Shown one piece after another: positions 11,723 through 22,931 of a DNA stretch of 64,000 nucleotides. The notes beneath the pieces are model-generated. The model did not search any database. It was not told the DNA's origin and worked only from the letters and a program-made list of their open reading frames with translations. This DNA comes from Dolomedes plantarius (lineage: Eukaryota > Arthropoda > Arachnida > Araneae > Dolomedidae). How positions within the stretch are numbered: position 1 is the first letter of the stretch; each line of letters begins with the position of its first letter. Position numbers and translations under genes: made by a program. The stretch spans positions 223,057,054 to 223,121,053 of the forward strand of contig OU015490.1 of assembly GCA_907164885.2 (NCBI GenBank), read 5' to 3'.

Positions 11723-12003
11723 CGTGTGTAGATTTTTCTGTAATAAAATACAAATGAAAACAAATTGCTAATCTTTTTAATACCCAAATAGTACTTACTT
11801 TCTGGATGAGCTAAGTATTTGGTTTCAGCGATTTTAACTTTTGATTAACGCTAAGATTTTGAAAATATGATTTCATTACTGGTAAATAACTTTCGTCTCT
11901 CATCATGATATTCTTTTATTTCTAATTAGTTTATCAATATGTCTTCTTCATTATCAGAAATATATTTAGCCATATTTCCTGACCGACAAAAAGAATTACA
12001 TCC

Positions 12004-12282
12004 AGCCCTCTCTTCCCAGAGTACCGTTGCCATTTCCGTGTCCTTACTGGCCATGATAACTTACAGGCCCATCTCTTTCGCATTGGACTTCCTCGATCAT
12101 CTGTATGTGTACTTTGCTCCTCAGTTCATATGACTAGGGAGCATCTATTTGTCTGCCCTATTTTCCAAGACATCCGTTCTATGGAAAGTTTTAGGACACT
12201 CTCTTCCACTGGGACTACTTCTGTTTTATATTGGACTGCTAGACGTCATATGTTTGAGAGAACAATGACAGGCGTAAATTAA
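12004..12282 (+). pseudogene. LINE (non-LTR retrotransposon) C-terminal fragment
   Basis: The frame read from about 12004 gives CHFRVLTGHDNLQAHLFRIG, then CVLCSSVHMTREHLFVC with Cys/His spacing of the zinc-binding segment found at the extreme C-terminus of arthropod LINE ORF2 proteins. It ends at TAA 12280-12282. No reverse transcriptase remains upstream, so the insertion is 5'-truncated, as usual for LINEs. Confidence 0.65.
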
Positions 12283-12440
12283 AGAGGAAAAAATTTCAGG
12301 TAGTCTCTTCTAACGAAACTACCGCGGATTATTAACGTACTTTTGTACGTATATATGTATCTATATATACTTACGTATGTATATATATATACATATATGT
12401 ATGTCAAAATTTTGACACATCTTGGTACTTTTCTGTTTAA

Positions 12441-12664
12441 GGCCTCTTTCAGACGAGGCGGTTAGTTGATTCAACAAGTTGAACCGGCGGCTGTTAAGGA
12501 GTGTATCCACATAACAAATGGTGGGGAATCGCCCGAACCCTTTTACACCCAGTCAACCCGTCCACTCAGGCGGTTTGCCAGCATGCACAAGTTTAACTAA
12601 CGTGACCTTGACAGCCGCCCGTTCAACTAGTTGAATCAACTAACCGTCTCGTCTGAAAGAGGCC
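12441..12664. mobile_element. MITE with TAA duplication, 224 bp
   Basis: Terminal inverted repeats begin GGCCTCTTTCAGACGA and continue through GTTAGTTGATTCAAC on both sides (12441 on and 12664 back), more than 35 bp in total with few mismatches. TAA flanks both ends (12438-12440, 12665-12667). A three-base TWA target fits the PIF/Harbinger superfamily. No coding sequence. Confidence 0.8.
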
Positions 12665-12944
12665 TAACTTGTCCAAGCAATAGACTGGGTTTGGCGCGCC
12701 GCCAAAATTATAACTCGCGAGGCTGGATGGACGGACGATTTTAGCGACTGAAATTTTCTTTTCCGCACGACCGTCATGGAGGAACGTAATCCTACGTCAA
12801 AAAATATTTGGACATATTATATTATATTTACCAAGTTAATTTTGATGTATCTTTTAGTTTTTGTATGTGTTTCAATAAGCACATGCACATGCATTTATTG
12901 AAACACAAGATAAAGTACACATTTTCTGCTTTATCCTTTTTAAA

Positions 12945-12992
12945 ACTTGTTGTTGTTGTTGTTGTTGCTGCTTATGCCCCCTGGTCGGAAAT
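12945..12992 (-). mobile_element. SINE 3'-tail fragment
   Basis: A run of GTT repeats followed by a C/T-rich piece, GCCCCCTGGTCGGAA, matches the tail of the SINE copies at 45521-46028 and 1240-1582 in reverse orientation. The rest of the SINE is missing; the Tigger element begins about 17 bp further on. Confidence 0.5.
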
Positions 12993-13597
12993 ATATATTA
13001 TATATAGAGAGAGGAGAAGGTGGGATTATGGACCCTGCATTTATTATCGGTCCCCTTAATATCTGTCCTATGCGTAGGTGCAGTTGCTAATTATAACTGT
13101 GATCTAGAGCCCCTAGGGGGCTGCAATGGATAGTCAAGGTCATTGACCCCAGTTCACTCGCGAATGACGTTCCGTGGCCAATTGTTTGTTTTCGAGTTTT
13201 CAAACATTTTCTGGTGAAAGTAAAAGTGAATATTTTACATATCTACTACTATGTTTTGTAAAAACTGATTCATGTGCCTTATTCTAGACGACATGAAGTT
13301 CCTTTTGAGCTAGTTCGAAATTAAATTCGATGTAACTCATAATGTGAAAAACGGGTTTGTTTCCAAGATGGCGTCGTTTGAAAAGTGGACCCCATGGGTG
13401 CTAGTATTATGGACCCGGGTCCATATTACCAACAACCGTTTCGATTATATAATAATAATGTTTCCGTGAGAAAATGCGATTCCACGGATGATTTCATTCT
13501 GATACATTTTATATTCATGTTTTGTAATCGTTTTCGGTTATTCTGGAAGCTAAGAATTCAAGTTTAGAAGAAATCTCCCTCTAGCAAGGACGCTGTA

Positions 13598-14952
13598 GTG
13601 CGCAGAAGAAGTTGGGATAAATTGAAGATGGTTGAGTCTATCCAGAAGCTAAGATGCGGAGAAATGGGACTAAAGGACGCTGTCAGAGTGTTTGGTGTAT
13701 CAAGAATAACTTTGAGATTAATTGGCATTATAAGTGGTCAAACCAGCAGCAGATTTGTTTATACAAAAAATAGGGTTTGGTTTGGGTTTGGAGCGCTACT
13801 GTCAACTTTTGTTAACAAGGGCTAATTAGACCGGGACCTACAGTTTAAAGCCGATTCCGAACGGCTACAAACATCCATGCATTCAGGGGGACTAGAACTC
13901 ACAGGATCTGAACCAAATGACAGTGCGTATGCCACTCGGCCATCACCTGGCACAGAAACTAGGGAGGAAGCCTGTTTTACCAGATTACACTGAAAAAGAG
14001 TTAGTGGCCTATTTGCTAGAGATTGAGTCAGTATTTCATGGTATCACTCGGCAAGATGTGAGGAAATTGGTGTTCCAATTGGCTGAATGCAATAAATATC
14101 TCCCACACTTTCATAAATGAAGTAGCAGGGAGAGACTGGCTAAACCGATTCCTCACTCGTCAGACAAATTTCGATCAGAAAACCTACAGGGACGTTGGTT
14201 AAACCCACTCATATAGATGGCGCTGCTAGCGCAGATTTGAATGATTTGTGACCAGAGACCTTCTGGATATCGAACGAGAAACACGTACTATGTACTAGTG
14301 ATGTGAATATTACATGTTATGTTTATTTGATTGTCGTCGATGTTGCGATACCACAGAAGTTTACCACTGAACAAACCACAGATTACAACCACCGATGATG
14401 ACAACTAGACGTCATATGCACGTGCAGAAGGATTCACACGTGAGCAGGTGGCTGGGTTATTTTTATTTGCTGGAAGGCTTGTGTTCTGGGAATCATTTCC
14501 AGAATCTTCAATGTAGATGAGACAGGTTTAAGTGTGGTTCAGTCAAAAGTTTCCCAAGTCATCAGGTTGAAGAGAAAACGTCAGGTGGAAACTCTGACAA
14601 CAGATGAACTTGGTTCTATGGTAACTGTGGTTTGCTGCATGACTACTGGGGGAACATATTTTCCACCAATGATGATATTTCCTAGTAAAATCTTAGCTCA
14701 TCAGCTTATGAATGGAGCCCCATCCGGAGCAATAGGAAGAGCTCATCCCTCTGGGTGGATACAAGCCCATATGTTTACAGAGATGGCCCAGACCAGCAAG
14801 AATCATCGTGCATCTTCTGTGAAGGTGCATTCAAAGATGACACACAAGGAGAACTTTGGATTTGTTGTGTGATGAGCCTACACTGGACTCATTCTGTGTG
14901 CACCGGAGCCGAAGCTGAGTTTTATATTTTCGACTTTTGTCGCCAAAATTAA
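13598..14952 (+). pseudogene. Tigger-like transposase with C-terminal PHD-like zinc finger
   Basis: Recognisable blocks, in order, are as follows. A psq-type helix-turn-helix (RRRSWDKLKMVE, then LKDAVRVFGVSRITLR) lies at 13598-13730. A CENP-B-like DNA-binding segment (LGRKPVLPDYTEKELV) lies at about 13950-14120. RDWLNRFLTRQTNFD follows near 14130-14170. The start of the DDE domain has FNVDETGLS (first catalytic Asp near 14516), with GKRQ-like and VTVVCCM text up to 14790. After a jump comes a Cys-rich end, CIFCEGAF ... CCVMSLHWTHSVC ... FDFC (14800-14945), matching the PHD-like finger seen in some arthropod Tigger proteins. The second and third catalytic acids are missing, so a deletion removed the middle of the catalytic domain. 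Confidence 0.72.
13780..13960 (-). mobile_element. SINE with Ser/Leu-tRNA-like head, inside the Tigger gene
   Basis: On the minus strand the head reads GATGGCCGAGTGG, the D-arm text of Ser and Leu tRNAs. The A box TGGCCGAGTGG is at 13932-13942 and a B-box-like GTTCTAGTCCC at 13888-13898. The body then runs to a CAAACC-rich tail near 13785. It interrupts the Tigger coding text. It is not a functional tRNA: the acceptor stem cannot be formed and the B box is diverged. This family is separate from the one at 1240. Confidence 0.6.
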
Positions 14953-15312
14953 AGTTTTTTATATAGATAATATTTAATGATCCAGCTGTTTAATAATATA
15001 TAATCTTTCTTTCACTTTTTCACTGGGAAACTTTTCTCTTTTTTGTTTCCAGCTGTTTAATAAATAGATAAATGATTTTTTTGGTAAAAAAGGTGGGGGT
15101 CCATATTACCCTCCACTTTGGGTCACTTGCAAGTTTTGACTTTTTTCGCTTATGTGATTGTATACATCTTAAAATTTGATTTAACGGCAAATCCACTTAA
15201 GGATGTTTCAATAATGAGTTATGGAAGAGGTTAGAACCCCAAAATATGAAAATCATTCTTTGATATGACCACAGTGACCCAAAAACAAAAGATGGGTTCA
15301 TAATCCCACCTT

Positions 15313-15315
15313 CTC

Positions 15316-15374
<59 letters not shown>

Positions 15375-15381
15375 TCTCTCT

Positions 15382-15426
<45 letters not shown>
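15313..15426. repeat. CT then TA microsatellite
   Basis: A run of about 70 bp of CT repeats is followed by about 40 bp of TA repeats, leading straight into the Tc1 element that uses TA as its target. Confidence 0.95.
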
Positions 15427-15429
<3 letters not shown>

Positions 15430-16839
15430 TCATGGACAAAAAAATTAGCGCACCAAGAAGGAGTCGTCAAAATGAAACGAAATTTTACATACGTAATGAC
15501 TACTTTGATATAAGTAAATGATAAGAAAATCAAAGAAAAAGGATAATTTATTTCAGAGAAAAAGGCAAAAGAACGGAGGAGTTAATACTCCGTTGGACCC
15601 CCTCTAACGCGAATGCACGATGCGATACGATCGGGCATTGAGTCATACAAGTTCTGAATGATGTCTTGAGACATTTCGTTCCATATTTGCTGTAACCTTG
15701 CCTCTAGTTCGTTCAAACTCGTGGGATGCCCAACTCATCGTCCCAAATGATCCCAGATATGCTCGATTGGAGACAAATCTGGGGATCGGGCAGGCCAAGG
15801 AAGGGTAGTAACAGTGCGGAGACAGTCTTGTGACACCCTTGCCGTATGAGGCCGAGCATTGTCTTGTTGAAAAATAGCTCCTGGGAGCCGTTGCATGAGT
15901 GGCAACACATGTGGTTGCAGGATTTCATGAACATACCGCTGGGCTGTCATGGTGCCACGGAACAATACTAGGGGTGACCGTGTATTGTAGGCAATGGCAC
16001 CCCATACCATCACACCAGCTGTGGGAGCGATGTGTCGCTGTACAGCAAAGGCAGGATTGAAGCGTTCACCACGGACTCTCCACACACGAACACGATTGTC
16101 ATCACTGCCGAGATTGAATCTGGATTCGTCGCTAAAGACGACCTGGTTCCATTCCGCTGCAGTCCAGTTTCCTCGTGCGCGGCAAAACTCCAAACGGAGG
16201 CGTCGATGGGTGGGCGTCAAGGGCAGCACACGTAATGGGCGCCGCGATACCAACTGTCCTTCAGCCAGGCGCCTTCGTATGGTCCGAGAAGACACAGAGG
16301 CCCCTAGTGAAGGTGCTACCTGTGCCTGGATGGCGGCCGATGAAGCAGTTGGCTGTACGCGTGCATTTCTTACGATGTGGCGGTCTTCACGACGACTGGT
16401 CTGTCTAGGGCGTCCTGAGTCTGGTCTTCGTGTACATGACATCTCTCGGGTCCACTGGTCCCAACACCTCCTCACAACACAATCAGAGCGGCCTAATTGA
16501 CAAACTACTCGCCTAGCTGACCACCTAGCTTCCATCATCCCGACGATTCTCCCCCTCTCAAACTGCGACAACTGCTTATATTGTCTTCGAACACGGTGTA
16601 ATGGCATGTCTATCTCAGCTCTTCCTTTGTAAATGATTTAGCACACTCAAACAAGCTTTGGTCACCTCTTTTATACTCCACAGAGTACGATGTTCAACGC
16701 CCTCTACCGGCTATACGTAATGCGCAATCACGCTGCATTTCTAATCATTTGCATATCTCCCCGACATGTACCTTCATTGCAAGTTTCGTTACAATCCCAC
16801 AATTATTTCTTGGTGCGCTAATTTTTTTGTCCATGAGTG
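15427..16839 (-). mobile_element. Tc1-like transposon, copy 1
   Basis: Ends are CACTCATGGACAAAAAAATT at 15427 and its reverse complement ending at 16839, each flanked by TA. A second copy with the same ends lies at 33978-35390, and the two differ by only scattered substitutions. Length is 1413 bp with a single gene on the minus strand. Confidence 0.93.
15582..16607 (-). pseudogene. Tc1-like transposase with one nonsense codon
   Basis: The frame starts at ATG 16607 and matches the intact 341-residue protein of copy 2 codon for codon. The one break is an Arg CGA changed to TGA right after the residues IWDHLGR (about 15735), 50 residues before the normal end at 15582. The paired helix-turn-helix (QFERGRIVGMMEARWSARRV), the GRPR-type linker and all three catalytic residues (FSDES, QQDNARPH, SPDLSPIE) lie upstream of the stop. 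A truncated product lacking the C-terminus is therefore possible; whether it could act is unknown. Confidence 0.9.
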
Positions 16840-16877
16840 TATTTGTACGCATGTATGTATATGTATATATATATATA

Positions 16878-17187
16878 TTTCCAGACCAGGTCCATATAGG
16901 CTTGCGGGCTGAGGGGGGGGGGAGCGGTACTTGTTTATAAGGGCACCACAACTGTCGGAGTCCGACTTAGCCAGGTGCCACCTGAATTTCGACCGCAGTG
17001 GGTGACATCTGGGGGAATCGTAACTTCCCCTCCCACTGACCTGAAAGAAGGACTTTCAGGTCTACTGGTTTAAAGTGCCCATATCCGGCCTAGACACGAA
17101 GATATTTAACGGCCCTTGTCCACATTCTATTCGAGCGCCCTCATGACCGAAAGCCAACACGCTACAACTAGGCTATATCTGGTCCTT
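16878..17187 (-). mobile_element. tRNA-derived SINE, copy B
   Basis: The minus strand carries the same landmarks as copy A: TAGCCTAG near the head, GTGCCCTTATA-type text, CGGACTCCGAC in the middle, and GGACCTGGTCTGGAAA at the end. The 3' AAC tail is replaced by a TA microsatellite at 16860-16878, and a poly-G run sits at about 16912-16921. It ends 27 bp before BEL-2. Confidence 0.72.
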
Positions 17188-17214
17188 TTGAAACTTAATA
17201 TACGAAGTACCATC

Positions 17215-17439
17215 TGTCATTTAAGATAGACTATTTAGATGTGAGTAGACCATAAACATTGACGACGGACCAGTTGTTAGTAATTAACAACGTTTTTATT
17301 AATCAAATGATTTTAAACAAAGTAAATGGGGAAATTTCCCGCTCGTGGAATGACATCCACACAAAGCAACGATTTGGCTACTACTGAAGTATTTCTGTCT
17401 ACGTCATATCAGACGCCGCTTAGCGCATGCGCTCAGACA
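17215..17439 (-). repeat. BEL-2 3' LTR
   Basis: In the sense direction it starts TGTCTGAGCGCATGCGC and ends CTTAAATGACA. The palindromic GCGCATGCGC next to the terminus is notable. It is followed by CCATC. Confidence 0.95.
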
Positions 17440-17458
17440 TGCCGCCCGGCCTTGCAAT
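17440..17458 (-). other. BEL-2 plus-strand priming tract
   Basis: The sense strand reads CATTGCAAGGCCGGGCGGCA immediately before the 3' LTR, the same module as in BEL-1. Confidence 0.55.
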
Positions 17459-17649
17459 GTGACAACATTCAAGAAATATAAAGTTAAAAGAAACAATTAC
17501 ATTATAAAGAAATAATTCAAATACAAATAATACACAATTTCAAATATAAAAAAACACTTATGCGTAACATCTTGAGAAATTATACTATAAACATGACACC
17601 ATAAAATGGTAATTTTTTCCTTAAAAATAAATCAAATTTCATATCAAAC

Positions 17650-20600
17650 TTATTCATCAATGGGAAGGATACAAATATTTCTTACACTTCTCTTTAACAT
17701 TTTTCCATTAGACAATCGTAAATTTACAACTCTGACCTTTGTATCTGTACCATGAAAAAGTTCGGTAATCCTACCAGTCAACCATTTCGTACTCGGAAGG
17801 TTGTCATCCTTAATTAATGCGAGAGCACCAATTTTTACATTATTTTTTTTAAACTTCCATTTGCTTCGCTGTTGTAGATTGTTCAAATAATCTCGTTTCC
17901 ACAACTTCCAAATATGTTGGCTTAGTTTAGTTACCCGCTGCCATTTCATAAGTCTATTTTCAGGAATATTTATCAATTGAGGTTCAACAATGGAGGTGAT
18001 GGGTCTGCCTATCAAAAAGTGACCAGGGGTCAATGTTTCAAAATCATCGAATTCCGATGACATGGGAGTAAGGGGTCGTGAGTTCAGCACGCCTTCAATT
18101 TCTGAAATGACAGTTAAAAATTCTTCTAAATTAAGATTCGAATTACCGACTATACGTTTTAAGTGGAACTTGAGCGATTTGACCCCCGCTTCCCAGAGTC
18201 CACCGAAATTCGGAGATTTTGGAGGGATATGGTTCCATTCTATACCTTCGTTACTGAGATAATTAGCCAATGTTTCATCTGGGTGATTTACCAGTTGTTG
18301 TAGTTTTTTGAGCTCTGCGTTGGCTCCAACAAAGTTTTTTGCGTTATCACTAAATATTTTAGAACTTCTACCTCTTCGACTAAAAAATCTTTTCAAACTG
18401 GCAATGAAAGCCTTAGTAGTCAAGTCCGAAACAAAGTCTAAGTGTGTTGCCCTGGTGCACATACAAACAAATATAGAAACATAGATTTTGTTGCGCACAC
18501 CTTTCCTTTGATTCTTAAATTTTACAAAAAAAGGGCCGCAAAAATCTATGCCTGTCACATTAAAAGGAAAGTTGGGTACAACACGTTCCTCTGGCAAATC
18601 ACCCATAATTTGACTTGCTTCTCGAGGTTTGTTTTTAAAGCAAGTGATGCAATTATGTACAGTTTTACGACAAACATCTCTACCATTTGGTATCCAGAAT
18701 TTTTGGCGAACATGATACAATAGGGACTGTGGACCTATGTGCAAGTTTTTTAAATGAAAATATTTTACAACAGTTTGAGTAAATCGATGCTTGCTAGGAA
18801 GTACAATAGGGAATTTTTCATTAAATCTTAGCTTAGATTTAGACAACCTACCTCCTACTCTTAATATTTTATCATCATCTAAAAAACAATTTAATGAAGC
18901 CAATTTGCTATTACCCTTAACAGACTTGCCACTTTTCAACCTTTTGATCTCTTCTGAATACTCACCTTCCTGTACATACTTAATAATAATGTTTTCAGCT
19001 TTAGTCAGCTCCATATGAGTCAGACGACCGGTTTCCCTTTTCTCTGGATTTTTTACATTATGAATGAACCTGTAAACATGACTTAGAATACGAATTATTT
19101 TCACATAGTTATTACTAAGATCAAGTATACTATTTAAAACACTTTTTTCATCAGATAAATTGATTAAAGTAATGCTTTTAGAATTAGTGTCACTTTTCAT
19201 TTCAGAAAGATAGTTTGTTTCTGGAACATCATGAACAACGTTTGTAACGGGCAGTTCACTGGATGTAAGAAATGGGGGGCCTTTTAACCACATTGAATTA
19301 TCCACAAGAGACTGAGCGCTGGTACCTCGAGACACTAAATCCGCAGGGTTTTCTCTACCTGGACAGTGATGCAAGGCATTGGTATCGGTCAGGGTTTTTA
19401 TTTCATTAACCCTATTTGCTACGAACTGTTTCCAGCGTTTGGTGGGACCTTTTATCCAATATAGCACTACTGTCGAGTCAAAAATACACTGTTGACTGAG
19501 TTTTTTGGTCGATAGTTTCCTTGACTATCTTGGTTAATCGTGCAGCTAACAAGGCACCTAGAAGTTCTAATCTAGGTATTGAAATCTTCTTTAGAGGGGC
19601 AACCCTGCTTTTAGATGTTACAAGATTGACCTCAATACCATTCTTTGTTAAAACTCGTAAATAAACAGCGGCGCCGTATGCCACTTTGCTGGCATCAGAG
19701 AAACTGTGGATTTCAACTACATCACCAAACTCACTAGTCGAGTTCAGCACAAATCGAGGAATTTTTAATTCTGCTAGACATGGAAGTTCGCTACACCACT
19801 GTAACCATTCCTTTTGAACATCAGGAGGTAGATCTCCATCCCAGGGAATTCTCTGTAGCCACAACTGCTGAAAAAGACATTTTACACGTATGGTGAACGG
19901 TGCCAATAGTCCCAAAGGGTCGAAGATTTTACCAGCAGCTTGGAGAAGAAAACGTTTTGTATTTTTATCGTTGGACAAGAACTGAATTAAACCTTTAACG
20001 TCTATGGTGAAACAATCATCAGGGGTGTTCCATGCCATTCCTAAAACCTTTGTTGAATTTGAACCTAAGCTAATGGATTCGTGTTGATGTTGGATATCAA
20101 ACCCATCTTCCTTCCACTGTTTCATGAGATTTTCGTCGTTTGTAAACCATTTTCTAAGAAACATCCCGGCTTTCTGCAAGATTTCCTTGGCTTTGTGGGA
20201 GACTTCTAGTGCAAGATCAAGGTTGTCGATGCTAGTGATAAAATCATCAACATACAGGCAGCGATCAAGGAGTTGTGTGGTCACAGGAAATTCACCACTG
20301 AACTTTTCAATGTGTTTTCTTATGGTTGCAGATAACAGGAACGGACTGGCGTTTACCCCAAAAAGAACTCGTTTAAATCGGTACACTTCGATGTTTTCAT
20401 TCATGCCATTAGACCACAAAAAACGTACTGCATCTCTGTCCTTTTCTGAAAGGGAAATCTGTAGAAATGCCTTTTCAATGTCAGAAGTTAAGGCAATTTT
20501 GTTTAGTCTAAAGTTTATTAGAATATCAAAGAGGTTTGGATTCAAATTTGGCCCTGTCCATAAGCAATCATTTAAGGAAAGGTGACCAATGTCATGCGAG

Positions 20601-22897
20601 CTGGCATCAAAAACTACACGAGTTTTAGTAGTAAGTCGGTCTTGTTTCTGAACCGCCTGATATGGCAAGTAATAAAGTGGTTTTTCCACCACGTCCTGAT
20701 TTTTAGTTTCTTCCACCCTTTCAATGATTTCATTCTTTAAATAGTCATCAATAATTTCTTTGTACTGTGCATGCAACTCTGGGTTGCGATAAAATTTTCT
20801 TTGTAGCGAGTGTAATCTTTGTTTTGACACTTTAAAGTTATCCCCTAATTCGTTAAAATCTTTTTTCCATGGCAGTTCTACTTCGTAACGACCATTGTGA
20901 AACGTAGTAGTTTCATTAAATATTTTAATGGCCTGATCTTGTTCCGTTAATTTTGGGTCATCATGTATTATACCAATAGATTCCAATTCCCAAAATGACT
21001 TTAGAGTGTTATCTATCGTATCACAGTTTTGAATTAAATAACAATGCATTTTATTTTGAGTTTGGATTTCCTTCAGAGACCCAGTAGCTATCCAGCCAAA
21101 CACTGAATCTTTCATAAACAACTTATCAGCAACTTTAAAGGAATCATTTTTAATAATCTTGAAAAACAGTTCAGCTCCAATAAGAGCATGTATTTTTCCT
21201 GGTCTAAAATATGTAGCGTCTGCAAGTTCTATAAAGTCAGGTAATTTTACATCTGAAATATCCAAATAATGCGAAGGAGTTAAATCAGTTATTTTTGGAA
21301 TAATAAAAAATTCAACACTTTCCTGGAAGCTCTCATCTGCATTCGAAATTGTAGTATCAACTTTTGACTTTATTGTATGAACAGATCCATTTAAACCAGA
21401 CACTGGCGCATTTACACATTTCTTTTTAATCCCCAAAATATCAGAACACTCATTCGTTAAACAATTTATATTCGAACCATTATCTAAAATACACCTAACT
21501 CTTTTCTTGTTTCCGGTAGAATCTTCAATATAAATATACGCTGTGCTTAACAAAATCGATTTGTTTTCTTTTTCCGAAATACTCAGAGTTTGAAACGCTA
21601 AGTTTTGCTCTTTTGGTTCTGTGTTTGTTTCCGCAGGACAGTTAAAACCACCGGAAATAGCACCTGCTGTTTTTGCTATTTTTTCAGAATCAGCGATTTG
21701 TTCGTGATGTAACATCGTATGGTGTCTTCTACCACAGATTACACAAGAATATTTAGACTTGCAGAAATTAGAAGTGTGGTTTTTATTCAGACAGTTGATG
21801 CATAATTTTTTATTCTTTACCGTTTCAAATCTTCTATGTGTATCCATTCCCTGGAATACACTACATTTGTTCAAATAATGTGGATGTTTACATAAAACAC
21901 ATTCTTTAGGTTTATATTTTTCATTAGCGTTAATCATTAAAGATTTTGTTTTGTTATAGGGGGAAGAAACTTTGTTTGTATTCTTTGCAAGGGGTGTGCG
22001 ATTTATACCTTCTAGTACTAAGCTTCTTTTTTCCAAGAAAGACATTAATGTATCAAATTTGGGAACTTCCTTGGAATTTAGATGTGATTCAAATAATCTT
22101 CGTGTTTCCCGATCAAGTTTTTGAAGTATAACACTGACTAAAAATATTTCCGATAAATCATTTTTCTCGTATTTCAAAACACTCAATGCTCTGATGTTTT
22201 TATTTATACAATCAATTAAAGCTCTTAGTTCTTTAGTCGATTCATGTTGTAGTTTCTCGTAATTGAGAATCGCAAGAACATGTGTTTCAAGTAGTAAACG
22301 TAAATTTTCAAACCTTTCGGTTAAAGCATTAAACAACGAATCGAAAGAATCATCACATGACTCTATTTGTTTAGCATCGCCCTTTAGTGAGGCGCGTAGA
22401 TAATACAATTTTTGTGTTTCATTTAATACTTCATTATTAGTAATTAGATCATTAAATTGACTTTTAAATGTTGACCAGTCCTCTATTTTCCCATTAAAAA
22501 TAGGGAGAGGTATTTCTGGTAGCTTAACTTTCGTTTTTGCTGTCTGTGCGTTACTTCGGGTTTCGCTGTTTCGGTTTACATTATCAACAATACTAACAGC
22601 ATTTTTAATTGAATCAAGGAGGGTTTTGAAACTCACCTCCAATATCTCCAGGCGGTCTTCTGATTCACTTAAATCCTCTTCAGCTTCATTTATGTCACAA
22701 TCAGCGTCATCTAATAGCAGAGAACAATATTGTTCTTGTAAATCTTCCAGTCTTGATTGCAGACTTTCTATTTTACGCATTTTCACACTTAGTTCGCTCG
22801 GAGTAGTATTAACTTCCTCAGTTTGTGTTTTGCAGAACTGTTCCAATTTCGTAATATTGCCTTTCAAGGCACCCTTTAATCTATTTAATTTCTCCAT
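17650..22897 (-). pseudogene. BEL-2 gag-pol polyprotein, one break in RNase H
   Basis: The first ATG is at 22897; an in-frame extension upstream runs into the primer-binding site and is unlikely to be used. Numbering from this Met, the parts are as follows. There is a coiled-coil N-terminus, a DUF1759 Gag domain (LPIFNGKIEDWSTFKSQF), and three Cys/His zinc-binding clusters at 21710-21905 (CVLCKHPHYLNKC, CINCLNKNHTSNFC, CVICGRRHH). An aspartic protease has ILDNGSN (D472), and the Pao reverse transcriptase has YVDD (Y882). RNase H has HSFSDASKVAYGAAVYL. The frame stops at 19478. A new frame from about 19467 continues within RNase H through the integrase (HNCITCF; GIDFCGPF; FSDNAKNF; GGLWEAG) to the DUF5641-like end at 17650. 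Comparison with BEL-1 and BEL-3 implies a short deletion at the joint, in the motif around the RNase H Asp. Otherwise all catalytic motifs are present. Confidence 0.93.
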
Positions 22898-22911
22898 AGG
22901 TCGTTGGTCTA

Positions 22912-22929
22912 CTCCGGCTCGACGGACCA
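22912..22929 (-). other. BEL-2 primer-binding site
   Basis: The sense strand reads TGGTCCGTCGAGCCGGAG two bases after the 5' LTR. It starts with TGG, complementary to a tRNA CCA end. BEL-3 has a similar site. The primer tRNA was not identified. Confidence 0.65.
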
Positions 22930-22931
22930 CT

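Larger units (their letters stand above)
1945..11815 (+). mobile_element. mariner transposon, split by two nested insertions
   Basis: The left terminal inverted repeat starts CTTAGCTCATCCAGAAAGTA at 1945 and the right one is its reverse complement ending at 11815. Each is flanked by TA (1943-1944 and 11816-11817), the mariner target. Mariner coding sequence is present from 2107 to 2634 and resumes at 11209. Between lie a hAT element with an 8-bp duplication CCTTAAAC and a BEL/Pao element with a 5-bp duplication CACTG. Only 11 bp of mariner (5073-5083) separate the two duplications. Without the inserts the mariner would be about 1.3 kb, the normal size. It is defective and predates both inserts. 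Confidence 0.9.
13009..15322 (+). mobile_element. pogo/Tigger-type DNA transposon, internally deleted
   Basis: The ends share GAGGAGAAGGTGGGATTATG in inverted orientation (13011-13030 and about 15301-15320). The left end abuts TATATA and the right end runs into a CT microsatellite, which blurs the exact boundaries. The inside encodes a pogo/Tigger-like transposase in several frames, and a SINE sits inside it at about 13780-13960. Confidence 0.72.

Noticed and set aside
13888..13955. Possible Ser or Leu tRNA gene on the minus strand
   Set aside because: Only the D-arm text is good; the B box is diverged and the sequence runs into a SINE-like body inside a transposon gene.
15197..15439. Arg/Glu-rich 80-codon frame on the minus strand
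   Set aside because: Translation of the CT and TA microsatellites.
15994..16500. 168-codon frame opposite the Tc1 transposase (and its twin at 34545-35051)
   Set aside because: Antisense shadow of the transposase; both copies have it only because the sense gene is GC-rich and conserved.
22898..22930. Upstream extension of the BEL-2 gag frame from a GTG
   Set aside because: It lies in the primer-binding site; the ATG at 22897 is the sensible start.
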